64,000 nucleotides of DNA from Actinoallomurus sp963736325 (GTDB lineage Bacteria > Actinomycetota > Actinomycetes > Streptosporangiales > Streptosporangiaceae): NCBI GenBank assembly GCA_963736325.1, contig CAVTOG010000016.1, forward strand, positions 496,001 through 560,000, in the 5' to 3' direction. Below are positions 1-6,950 of this stretch, one piece after another. Made by a program: the position numbers and the translations under genes. The number at the start of each line of letters is the position of its first letter. Position 1 is the first letter of the stretch. The notes below the pieces were generated by a model. It did not search any database. It was not told the DNA's origin and worked only from the letters and a program-made list of their open reading frames with translations.

Positions 1-63
1 CGCGGCCAGCACGTCGTCCCAGCGTTCCTCGGTGTAGGCGCAGATGACGACGGAGAACTTCAC
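1..63 (-). CDS. Glycosyltransferase family 2, N-terminal fragment (runs off the left edge)
   Basis: Only the first 21 codons lie in the window. From the GTG at 63-61 they read VKFSVVICAYTEERWDDVLAA, the usual GT2 opening (hydrophobic strand, then VIxAYxEER, the nucleotide-sugar binding start). The GTG overlaps the TGA of the upstream acetyltransferase gene as GTGA, so the two are probably translationally coupled. This indicates that a polysaccharide or glycolipid operon continues to the left. Sugar specificity cannot be judged from this fragment. Confidence 0.7.
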   Translation of the reverse strand, partial: MKFSVVICAYTEERWDDVLAA

Positions 64-1139
64 GCGGCGTCCCCCGTGGTCCGGCGCAGCCGGGCGTAGG
101 TCTTCAGGACGCGGTCGGCGCGTGCGTACAGCCGGGGGTGGGCGAGCACCGCGCTGCGGGCACGGCGTACGGGAGCCTCCTTCACCCAGTGCAGGCCGGC
201 CGCCGCCGAGGCTCGCGCGACCCTGCCCTCGGCGATGGGGAACTCCCCGTTCTTCAGCCAGTCCTTGTACTCGCGCCCGCCGCGGCCCATCGCGATCTGC
301 GCGACACCGGCAGCGGCGGCGGCCTCCGCCATTCGTAAGTGACCGACCATGCCCGGAGAGTATCGGGAGAACTCGACGTCGTAGGCGGGGAACCAGCCCG
401 CCATCATCGCTTCACTCCGTAGCCCGAGATGGGCGGAGACGGGACGCCCGCCCGCGCGCAGGACGCTGAGCACGCCGATGCCGGTCGCATGAAGGTGCTC
501 CACCAGGGCGACGATCCACGGCTCGGCGAACCGGTCCATACGGCCGGTGCGGCGGTACTGGCTCGACTTCCACGCCATCAGCCGGCGCAGCTCGGCCGGA
601 TCGTCCTCGCTGAACGTGTAGGTCACCTCGCCGGCCTCGCGGCCGAGCTTGCGGTCCTTGTAACGGACCGTCTTGATCGTCTTCGGGGCGCGCGCCTTCG
701 CGCCCTCGGCGTACGCGTCGAAGCCCTCGCGCAGGTCCATGACCGGTTCGATGCGGGTCTCCGCGTGGTACGGCGCGAAGGCCGCCTGCTCGGCGAGGAG
801 ATGGTCGAACTCCCAGACCGAGAGGCGGCAGGCGCGCAGCAGCGCCCGTACGTCGAAATCCAGCGTGGACGGCCCGATGAGCCCCTGGCAGTCGGTGAGG
901 CCGGCGCCGATCGGGCGGCCGACGCCCAGCGCGTGCCGCTCGAAGGGCAGGAACCCGGCGATGCCGCTCTCGTCGCTGAGGACCGCGACGCGCGCGTCCT
1001 CACGGAAACGGCCGACGGCCAGGGTGAACTCCGGTGAAAGGAAGGGGTTCGCGAGGACGGGGGTCGCGTCCTGGAGTGCACGCCATCGGGTGAGCTCGGT
1101 CTCGCCGAGCTCACCGGGGCGCAGGATCTCGAATCTCAC
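60..1139 (-). CDS. CelD/BcsL-like GNAT acetyltransferase (Acetyltransf_6 type)
   Basis: Protein of 359 aa. The central part (about residues 150-300) has the FemAB/CelD-type GNAT pattern: a basic stretch (KTIKTVRYKDRKLGRE), a helix ending in WKSSQYRRTG, a strand (VLSVLRAGGRPVSAHLGLRS), and a C-terminal YSPGMVGHLRM...Y-K-WLK block. Such proteins acylate sugars or lipid-linked intermediates in exopolysaccharide operons. The GTG start at 1139 forms a GTGA overlap with the stop of the upstream glycosyltransferase, and its own stop overlaps the next glycosyltransferase start. The frame stays open further upstream, but that stretch lies antisense-frame to the glycosyltransferase and is not coding. 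The acyl donor and acceptor are unknown. Confidence 0.8.
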   Translation of the reverse strand: MRFEILRPGELGETELTRWRALQDATPVLANPFLSPEFTLAVGRFREDARVAVLSDESGIAGFLPFERHALGVGRPIGAGLTDCQGLIGPSTLDFDVRALLRACRLSVWEFDHLLAEQAAFAPYHAETRIEPVMDLREGFDAYAEGAKARAPKTIKTVRYKDRKLGREAGEVTYTFSEDDPAELRRLMAWKSSQYRRTGRMDRFAEPWIVALVEHLHATGIGVLSVLRAGGRPVSAHLGLRSEAMMAGWFPAYDVEFSRYSPGMVGHLRMAEAAAAAGVAQIAMGRGGREYKDWLKNGEFPIAEGRVARASAAAGLHWVKEAPVRRARSAVLAHPRLYARADRVLKTYARLRRTTGDAA

Positions 1140-1945
1140 CCGGCCTCCTCGAAGCCCGGTTCGTACCTGGGCATGACCTGACGGGGAGCGGCGCGCCGGT
1201 TGCGCATCATCGTGCGCAGCACTCGCAGGCCGTCGCGGCGTGCGTTCAGCTTCGACACGCCTGACCGGCGGTCGAACTCGTGGCTGGGCACCTCGGCGAT
1301 GCGCAGCCCGGCGGTGATGGCGTTGACGCACAGCTCCGTCTCGATCTCGAAACCGTCCGCCTCCAGGCCCAGCCGGTCGACGACTGAGCGGCGTAAGGCG
1401 ATGTAGCCGTAGCAGAGGTCGGTCCAGCGGACGCCGTACAGCATGTTGGCCAGCCGCGTCAGCCACAGGTTGCCGGCGCGGCGGATCAGCGTGAGGTCGT
1501 CGGAGCCGCCGCCCACGCAGTAGCGCGATCCCTTGACGATGTCGAAGCCGCAGCAGATCAGCGCGACGAACGCGTCGATCTCCTTCGGGTCCATGCTGCC
1601 GTCCGCGTCGATGGAGACGATCACGTCGCAGGTGGCGGCCTGGAATCCGGCGCGCATGGCCGCGCCCTTGCCCATGGGAGGTTGGTCGATGATGACCGCG
1701 TCCGGCCTCAGCTGCCGGGCGGCCTCGACGGTGCCGTCGTCGGACTCGCCGTCGACGATGATGACCTCGTCGACACCCGAGAGCCTCGGCAAGAGCCACC
1801 GGAGGTTCTCGGCCTCGTTCAGTGTCGGGATGACGGCGGAGACGGTCGGCCAGGAGGCGCGGTTGCGTACGGCGTCGAGGTGGTGCAGGACCGCGCCGGA
1901 GTGCGTAACGCCGCTGGTGCGATAGGGAGAGTCCGGCTCGTGCAT
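1136..1945 (-). CDS. Glycosyltransferase family 2 (polyprenyl-phosphate sugar transferase type)
   Basis: Protein of 269 aa. It has the GT2 core VSAVIPTLNEAENL (residues 35-48), DGESDDGT, the metal-binding DADG (113-116), and a GSRY/RRAGN/DLCYGYIALRR block typical of DPM1/GtrB-like enzymes that transfer sugars to polyprenyl phosphate on the cytoplasmic side of the membrane. No C-terminal membrane helices are obvious. The ATG at 1945 is preceded by a G-rich SD-like stretch. It is the first gene of a minus-strand operon with the acetyltransferase and the next glycosyltransferase, all joined by 4-bp overlaps. Donor sugar unknown. Confidence 0.85.
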   Translation of the reverse strand: MHEPDSPYRTSGVTHSGAVLHHLDAVRNRASWPTVSAVIPTLNEAENLRWLLPRLSGVDEVIIVDGESDDGTVEAARQLRPDAVIIDQPPMGKGAAMRAGFQAATCDVIVSIDADGSMDPKEIDAFVALICCGFDIVKGSRYCVGGGSDDLTLIRRAGNLWLTRLANMLYGVRWTDLCYGYIALRRSVVDRLGLEADGFEIETELCVNAITAGLRIAEVPSHEFDRRSGVSKLNARRDGLRVLRTMMRNRRAAPRQVMPRYEPGFEEAG

Positions 1946-2286
1946 GTGGGTGCCCCCGTTTGGCAGATCGATGCTCGGAGAGCGGTGCTTCTCCAGCCGA
2001 GGCTCGTGCGGGCTGACACCATCGATCGTCGGTCGCGGGGTCGGGAAAACACTCCCCTGGCTGACGCAACCGGACTACGTCAGCGTGATGGTTCCGCACG
2101 GTGACCGATTGGTGACCGTGGGACATTGAATGTCCACTGAGCTGCGGTAACGTTGGGGGTTATCGGGCCATACGTCGCGTCGTTCTTGCGGTGATAAACC
2201 GCTAAATGACGTACATGCGCGTGGCCGCGGATGGGTGAGTAACGTCACCCGAATAGGGTTCGGCCAACTCCGGTAGCCTCCTGTTC
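1946..2286. other. Divergent intergenic region with direct repeat and palindrome
   Basis: This 341-nt gap separates the minus-strand polysaccharide operon from the plus-strand SDR gene. I find no gene in it. It contains two copies of GTGACCG (2101-2107 and 2112-2118), 11 bp apart start to start. Immediately downstream is the palindrome GGACAT-TGA-ATGTCC (2121-2135). The spacing of the direct repeats is one helical turn, as in many response-regulator sites. No cognate regulator is adjacent. Confidence 0.5.
2274..2279 (+). promoter_or_regulatory. Leaderless -10 box of the SDR gene
   Basis: TAGCCT ends 7 nt before the ATG at 2287, so transcription should begin at or next to the start codon. No SD sequence precedes this ATG. 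A -35 element is not obvious. Confidence 0.45.
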
Positions 2287-3060
2287 ATGGACGTTAACGG
2301 AGCTGCCGCCATCGTCACGGGTGGCGCGAGCGGGCTGGGTGAGGCGACTGCGCGCGACCTCGCGGCCCAGGGTGCCAAGGTAGTCATCGCCGACCTCAAC
2401 GAGGCGAGGGGCAAGACCCTCGCCGACGAGATCGGTGGAGTGTTCGTCAAGGTCGACGTGTCGGACGAGCAACAGGTGCAGGCCGCGGTCGACGCGGCGG
2501 TCGCGACCGGGGCGCCCCTGCGCGTCGTGGTGAACAGCGCCGGCATCGGCTGGGCGTCGCGCACCGTCGGCAAGGACGGCTCGCCGCACGACCTCGCCAC
2601 GTACCGCAAGGTCATCGAGGTCAACCTGATCGGCACCTTCAACGGCATGCGCATCGGCGCTGCCGCGATCGCCAAGACCGAGCCGCTCGACGAGTACAAC
2701 ACGCGCGGCGTGATCATCAACACCGCGTCGGTCGCCGCCCTGGAGGGCCAGACCGGCCAGGTCGCCTACTCGGCGTCCAAGGGCGGCATCGTCGGCATGA
2801 CCTTGCCGGCCGCCCGCGACCTCGCCGCCATCGGCGTACGCGTCAACACGATCTGCCCCGGCATCATCGACACGCCGATCTACGGCGAGGGCGAGCAGGC
2901 CGACGAGTTCAAGAAGAAGCTCGCCGCGCCGGTGGTCTTCCCCAAGCGCATGGGCCAGGCGTCCGAGTTCGCCCACCTGGTGCGCTCGCTGATCGAGAAC
3001 GACTACGTCAACGCGGAGACCGTCCGCTTCGACGGCGGCATCCGCTTCCAGCCCAAGTGA
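2287..3060 (+). CDS. SDR-family 3-hydroxyacyl-CoA dehydrogenase-like oxidoreductase
   Basis: Protein of 257 aa with a complete classical short-chain dehydrogenase fold: TGGASGLG cofactor loop (11-18), NSAG (83-86), catalytic N113, S148, Y161 and K165 (YSASK). Size and sequence style match the HSD17B10/type II 3-hydroxyacyl-CoA dehydrogenase group, which oxidises 3-hydroxyacyl-CoA with NAD+ in the cytoplasm. The enoyl-CoA hydratase starts 7 nt after its stop, so the pair probably catalyses consecutive beta-oxidation steps (hydration, then oxidation). The start is supported by the -10 box 7 nt upstream (leaderless). The exact acyl substrate is unknown. Confidence 0.85.
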   Translation: MDVNGAAAIVTGGASGLGEATARDLAAQGAKVVIADLNEARGKTLADEIGGVFVKVDVSDEQQVQAAVDAAVATGAPLRVVVNSAGIGWASRTVGKDGSPHDLATYRKVIEVNLIGTFNGMRIGAAAIAKTEPLDEYNTRGVIINTASVAALEGQTGQVAYSASKGGIVGMTLPAARDLAAIGVRVNTICPGIIDTPIYGEGEQADEFKKKLAAPVVFPKRMGQASEFAHLVRSLIENDYVNAETVRFDGGIRFQPK

Positions 3061-3067
3061 GGTCCTG

Positions 3068-3832
3068 ATGTCGGATGAGGTTCTGACCGAGGTCGACGGC
3101 GGGGTCGCCGTCATCACGATCAACCGGCCCAAGGCCAAGAACGCCATCAACGGTGCGGTCGCACGGGGGATCGCGGGAGCTCTCGACGAGCTCGACGCGG
3201 AAAAATCTGTATTTGTCAGCATCCTCACGGGCGCTGGTGGCACGTTCTGCGCCGGAATGGACCTCAAGGGCTTCCTCAGCGGAGACAACCCGATCGTCGA
3301 GGGACGCGGCTTCGGCGGCATCGTCGAACGCCCGCCGACCAAGCCGATCATCGCCGCCATCGAGGGGTACGCCCTGGCGGGCGGCTGCGAGCTGGCCCTC
3401 GCCTGCGACCTGATCGTCGCCTCATCGGAGGCGAAGTTCGGCCTCCCGGAGGTCACCCGAGGCCTCGTCGCCGGCGCCGGCGGCCTGTTCCGCCTGCCGG
3501 CCCGCATCCCGTACCACGCGGCCATGGAGATCGCCTTGACCGGCGACCACTTCCCAGCCGGCCGCCTGGCGGAACTGGGACTGGTGAACCGCCTGACGGC
3601 TCCGGGCGAGGCACTGAAGACGGCCCGCACCCTCGCCGCGAGGATCGCGGAGAACGCCCCGCTGGCCCTGGCGGCGACCAAACGTGTCGTCGTTGAGTCA
3701 CGCGACTGGTCGAACGCCGAACAGTTCGCTCGGCAAGGCGAGATCATCAACCCGGTCTTCATGTCCAAGGACGCGATGGAGGGCGCAGCCGCCTTCGCCG
3801 AGAAGCGCAAGCCGAACTGGAGCGGCGAGTAA
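3068..3832 (+). CDS. Enoyl-CoA hydratase/isomerase (crotonase family)
   Basis: Protein of 254 aa. It shows crotonase features: NRPKAKNAI near the N-terminus, the oxyanion loop GGTFCAGMDLKGF, the second loop GYALAGGCELALACD, and FGLPEV carrying the probable catalytic Glu. The C-terminal part (ALAATKRVV) is typical. It should hydrate 2-enoyl-CoA esters. The gene is 7 nt downstream of the SDR dehydrogenase and probably cotranscribed with it. A strong hairpin terminator follows at 3888-3930. Confidence 0.85.
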   Translation: MSDEVLTEVDGGVAVITINRPKAKNAINGAVARGIAGALDELDAEKSVFVSILTGAGGTFCAGMDLKGFLSGDNPIVEGRGFGGIVERPPTKPIIAAIEGYALAGGCELALACDLIVASSEAKFGLPEVTRGLVAGAGGLFRLPARIPYHAAMEIALTGDHFPAGRLAELGLVNRLTAPGEALKTARTLAARIAENAPLALAATKRVVVESRDWSNAEQFARQGEIINPVFMSKDAMEGAAAFAEKRKPNWSGE

Positions 3833-3887
3833 CCCTCACCGCCCACCGAGGGCCACCGTTCACACGAGGCGGCCCAAGGACACCCGC

Positions 3888-3930
3888 ACGGCCCCGACCC
3901 CGGCTCCAGCCGTGGGTCGGGGCCGTTTGG
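3888..3930 (+). terminator. Rho-independent terminator after the SDR-hydratase pair
   Basis: Left arm ACGGCCCCGACCC (3888-3900) pairs perfectly over 13 bp with GGGTCGGGGCCGT (3914-3926), with a 13-nt loop. A short T run follows. Confidence 0.8.
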
Positions 3931-4008
3931 GTGGCGGGGCCGCCTCTGGGCTCCGGTGCTCGGGGCCTTCGGGGCGAAATCGGGGTGACGGGCGGGTGTG
4001 AGTCTGGG

Positions 4009-4014
4009 GATAAT
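4009..4014 (+). promoter_or_regulatory. Leaderless -10 box of arfB
   Basis: GATAAT is followed by 7 nt and then the ATG at 4022. This decides the start against an upstream in-frame codon at 3998, which lies before the promoter. Confidence 0.55.
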
Positions 4015-4021
4015 CGGATTC

Positions 4022-4450
4022 ATGTCCGGTCCTGTCAGAGTCCGCGGCTCGGTCGTCATTCATGACGCCGAGCTCAGCTGGCGTTTCTCGCGTTCGTCCG
4101 GGCCGGGCGGGCAGCATGTCAACACCAGTGATAGCGCGGCGGAGCTCTCCTTCGACGTGGCACGGTCGGAATCACTGCCCCAGGCGTACCGGGACCGGGC
4201 CGTACAGCGGCTCGCCGGGCGGCTGATCGACGGGGTGATCACGATTCGGGCCGAGGAGCATCGGTCGCAGCTGCGCAACCGCGAGGCGGCCAAGGTACGC
4301 CTCGGGGCTCTGCTCGCGGAGGCGACGGCCCCGCCGCCCCCGCCGAGGCGCCCGACGAAGCCGAGCCGCCGCGTGCAGCAGCGGCGCCTGGAAGGCAAAC
4401 GCCGCCGCGGCGCGGTCAAACGCGGCCGCTCCGGCCGCTTCGACGACTAG
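4022..4450 (+). CDS. arfB: Alternative ribosome-rescue factor ArfB (codon-independent peptidyl-tRNA hydrolase)
   Basis: Protein of 142 aa with the release-factor domain 3 signature SSGPGGQHVNTSDSA (GGQ at 29-31). The C-terminal tail is strongly basic (R/K-rich, from about residue 105). That combination is diagnostic of ArfB/YaeJ/ICT1, which enters stalled ribosomes through the empty mRNA channel and hydrolyses peptidyl-tRNA. The protein lacks the codon-recognition domains of RF1 and RF2, as expected. It lies convergent with def. Confidence 0.9.
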   Translation: MSGPVRVRGSVVIHDAELSWRFSRSSGPGGQHVNTSDSAAELSFDVARSESLPQAYRDRAVQRLAGRLIDGVITIRAEEHRSQLRNREAAKVRLGALLAEATAPPPPPRRPTKPSRRVQQRRLEGKRRRGAVKRGRSGRFDD

Positions 4451-4562
4451 TCCCCGCATCCGGCGGCAAGGCCCCCCGACGATCCGCGTCCGCCCCGCGA
4501 GGGTGACTCGGCGGTCCGTGTCTTCCGTGACGGTTATGCCATCGGGGCTTGAAGGTGCGCGG

Positions 4563-5105
4563 TCAGGCGCTCCAGGTCGCGTTGCGTACGGCGCGGAGGG
4601 CCTCTTTGCGGGTTGGGCCCTTCAGGGTGTCCACGTACAGGCGGCCGGCCAGGTGGCCGGTTTCGTGTTGGAGGCAGCGGGCGAAGTAGCCGGTGCCTTC
4701 CACGCGGATCGGTTTGCCGGTCAGGTCGACGCCGGTGACGGCCGCGCGGGCGTACCTCGGGGTAGTGAAGCGGAGGCCCGGCAGGGACAGGCAGCCCTCG
4801 TCCTCGTCGACGGTCTCCCCGTCGGCCTGCAGGAGTTCAGGGTTGACCACGTGGCCGACGTGGCGGCGGCCCTTCTCGTCGCCGCAGTCGTACACGAAGA
4901 CGCTGAGCGAGACGCCGATCTGGTTGGCGGCCAGGCCCGCGCCGTCGTTCGCGTACATCGACGCGAACATGTCGTCGACCAGCCGTTTCAGATCGGCGTC
5001 GAACGACCGCACCGGCGTGCACTCGGTGCGCAGCACAGGGTCGCCCATGTATCGGATCGGGCGTACGGTGCCCGCGTCGCGTGCACGCCGTCTGTCTGCT
5101 CCCAC
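4563..5105 (-). CDS. def: Peptide deformylase
   Basis: Protein of 180 aa with the three PDF motifs: GLAANQIG (57-64), EGCLSLPG (103-110, metal ligand C105) and QHETGHLAG (146-154, metal ligands H147 and H151, catalytic E148). It removes the formyl group from nascent N-terminal Met. Position 150 of the third motif is Gly where most PDFs have Asp (HExDHLxG), which leaves the catalytic residues intact. The GTG start is preceded by TAGAGT 9 nt upstream, consistent with a leaderless transcript. Confidence 0.93.
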   Translation of the reverse strand: MGADRRRARDAGTVRPIRYMGDPVLRTECTPVRSFDADLKRLVDDMFASMYANDGAGLAANQIGVSLSVFVYDCGDEKGRRHVGHVVNPELLQADGETVDEDEGCLSLPGLRFTTPRYARAAVTGVDLTGKPIRVEGTGYFARCLQHETGHLAGRLYVDTLKGPTRKEALRAVRNATWSA

Positions 5106-5114
5106 GAGACCAAG

Positions 5115-5120
5115 ACTCTA
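5115..5120 (-). promoter_or_regulatory. -10 box of def
   Basis: TAGAGT on the minus strand ends 9 nt before the GTG at 5105, so the transcript is probably leaderless or nearly so. Confidence 0.45.
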
Positions 5121-5125
5121 CCGAC

Positions 5126-5151
5126 CCGGCGGCCGTGTGAACGGCCGCCGG
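5126..5151 (-). terminator. Hairpin between the DivIVA-like gene and def
   Basis: CCGGCGGCCG (5126-5135) and CGGCCGCCGG (5142-5151) form a perfect 10-bp stem with a 6-nt loop, 8 nt after the DivIVA-like stop. There is no T-tract, so it is a probable terminator without a classical U-run. Confidence 0.55.
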
Positions 5152-5159
5152 ACGGTATG

Positions 5160-6128
5160 TCAGTCCTGCAGGTCGCCGCCGACCGGCGGGACCTGGATGC
5201 TCCGGGGCGAGTCGATGATGTCCATCGGGCCGGTGGAGCGCGTCGGGTGTTCGGCCTGCGGCGGCATCTGCACCGGCACCTGGGCCGGGGGCTGCGGGCG
5301 CGGCTGCGGCGCGGCCTGGGGCTTCGGTATGGGCGGCGGGGTGGGGGCGGGAGGAGCGGCGGCGGGCTGCGGGCGGGCGACGGGAGTCTTGCGGGGCTCC
5401 TGGCGCGGGGCCTGCTTCGCGGCTTTGCCCCAGTCGGCGGCCTCGGCGACCATCTGCTCCAGCGGGCCGGCCTTCTCGTCGGCCTGGAGGAGCGCGACGA
5501 GGGTCTCGCTGATCTCGCCGAGACGGCCGAGTGCCTGAGAGTGCTGGCGGGTCAGCTGGTTGAGCCGCTCCGTCGCGCCCTCGTTGATGACCGAGGAACG
5601 GCGCTCGGCGGTCGTCAGGGTGCGCTCGGCCTCGATGCGGGCGTCGGACACGAGTTTGTCCGACTCCTGCTTGGCCGTCGACATGACCCTCTCGGCCTCT
5701 TGCTTGGCAGAAGACACCATATGGGCGGCGCTCTCCTGGGCCTGGGCGACCGCGCGCTCGGACTTGCCGTGGGCCTCGTCGATGACGCGGTTGGCCTCTT
5801 TTTCGGCGTCCTTGCGGATCTGGTTGACCTTCTGGTCGGCGTCGCCCAGTTTCGACTGTGCTTCTTCCTCGGCCAGGTTGATGATCTGGCGGAGTCGCTC
5901 GCTGAGGTCGTCGCCCGCGGGGCGGCGGGTCTCTCGGACTTCGCTCATCTCCCGTCGAGTGCGCTCGACCTCGTCGAGCGCGCGGGACAGGCGTGCCTCA
6001 AGCTCGCGGATCTGGTTGCGGGTACGGGCGATGTACTCGTCGACCTGGCGACGGTTGTAGCCGCGCATGACAATCTCGAACGTCTCCTCGCGGAGGAGGT
6101 TCGGCAGGATCTCGGCTTCGTTACTCAT
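5160..6128 (-). CDS. DivIVA-domain coiled-coil protein
   Basis: Protein of 322 aa. The N-terminus has FEIVMRGYNRRQVDEYIA (17-34), the DivIVA membrane-targeting motif (RGY..xQVDEY). A long Ala/Glu/Lys coiled coil follows (about 35-215) with heptad repeats such as AEKEANRVIDEAHGKSE. The tail (about 230-322) is Pro/Gln/Ala-rich and probably disordered. Proteins of this kind (Wag31, Scy or FilP-like) organise polar growth and cell-wall synthesis in actinomycetes. The long Pro-rich tail argues against Wag31 itself. The exact paralogue cannot be assigned. Confidence 0.75.
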   Translation of the reverse strand: MSNEAEILPNLLREETFEIVMRGYNRRQVDEYIARTRNQIRELEARLSRALDEVERTRREMSEVRETRRPAGDDLSERLRQIINLAEEEAQSKLGDADQKVNQIRKDAEKEANRVIDEAHGKSERAVAQAQESAAHMVSSAKQEAERVMSTAKQESDKLVSDARIEAERTLTTAERRSSVINEGATERLNQLTRQHSQALGRLGEISETLVALLQADEKAGPLEQMVAEAADWGKAAKQAPRQEPRKTPVARPQPAAAPPAPTPPPIPKPQAAPQPRPQPPAQVPVQMPPQAEHPTRSTGPMDIIDSPRSIQVPPVGGDLQD

Positions 6129-6362
6129 TGCCCTAGGGGGTCGAAGGTGCGTCTGGGTCGACTCTCGACGCTTCTACCCCTTTCGCGCAAGAGGAATGCT
6201 GCGACTGGTGAGAATTGGTGACTCTCCGCTGTCGGCGCCAGAGAAGCCTACCCAGAATAAATACCGTGAAATGCCTCTTTAGCGAAAAAGCCTACCGGGT
6301 CGCGGTGGGTGTCGGGGCGGTCACAGCCGACCCCGTCCCGCGTACGGCGCGGCGGCGGCTCC

Positions 6363-6368
6363 TAGACT
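6363..6368 (+). promoter_or_regulatory. Leaderless -10 box of the gamma-carbonic anhydrase gene
   Basis: TAGACT is followed by 8 nt and then the ATG at 6377. No SD is present. Confidence 0.5.
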
Positions 6369-6376
6369 CGGTCGCC

Positions 6377-6904
6377 ATGACTGACTACTTTCGCGGCGCC
6401 CTCGGTGAGCACGAACCCGACATTCACCCCGAGGCATGGGTGGCGCCCGGCGCCGTCGTGGTCGGCCGGGTGACCCTCGGGCGCGCGGCGAACGTCTGGT
6501 ACGGCTCCGTCCTCCGCGGCGACGACGAGGAGATCGTCGTCGGCGCGGAATGCAACATCCAGGACCTCTGCTGTCTCCACGCCGACCCGGGCCAGCCGGC
6601 CGTGCTGGAGGACCGCGTGAGCCTCGGGCACAAGGCGATGGTGCACGGCGCCCACGTCGAGACCGGCTCCCTCATCGGAATCGGCGCGATCGTCCTCGGC
6701 GGCGCGCGGATCGGCGCGGGGTCCCTCATCGCCGCCGGCGCGCTCGTCGGGCCGGGCAAGACGATCCCCGCGGGGGTCCTCGTCGCCGGCGTCCCCGGAA
6801 AGATCATCAGGGAGCTGACCGACGACGATCGCGCGGTTCTGGCGTACACACCGGACAGCTACGTACAAAAGAGCCGCCTGCATCGCGAAGCCCGCTGGAT
6901 CTGA
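6377..6904 (+). CDS. Gamma-carbonic anhydrase family (left-handed beta-helix) protein
   Basis: Protein of 175 aa made of hexapeptide repeats ([LIV]-G-x4, e.g. IGIGAIVLGGARIG), which fold as a left-handed beta-helix trimer. The three zinc ligands expected of the Cam/CaiE/YrdA group are present: H68, H85 and H90 (CLHAD and GHKAMVH). It is either a carbonic anhydrase or a related metalloprotein; many family members show little activity. An upstream in-frame extension exists, but the -10 box at 6363-6368 places the start at 6377. Confidence 0.85.
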   Translation: MTDYFRGALGEHEPDIHPEAWVAPGAVVVGRVTLGRAANVWYGSVLRGDDEEIVVGAECNIQDLCCLHADPGQPAVLEDRVSLGHKAMVHGAHVETGSLIGIGAIVLGGARIGAGSLIAAGALVGPGKTIPAGVLVAGVPGKIIRELTDDDRAVLAYTPDSYVQKSRLHREARWI

Positions 6905-6950
6905 TTTATCCCTGTGATCGCTTTGATGCTGGTCGTCCGTTTACCATTGC

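Noticed and set aside
60..2126. A single 688-codon fusion of the CelD-like domain with an N-terminal extension
   Set aside because: The extension is an alternative frame of the glycosyltransferase; the true start is GTG 1139 with a GTGA overlap.
3998..4021. Earlier in-frame start for arfB
   Set aside because: It lies upstream of the -10 box GATAAT at 4009-4014; the ATG at 4022 fits a leaderless start and normal ArfB length.
2245..4059. 604-codon open frame antisense to the SDR and hydratase genes
   Set aside because: Low-complexity mirror frame; the plus-strand genes have all catalytic motifs.
4503..6221. 572-codon plus-strand frame opposite def and the DivIVA-like gene
   Set aside because: Gly/Leu/Val/Arg mirror translation of a coiled coil; the minus-strand genes are recognisable.
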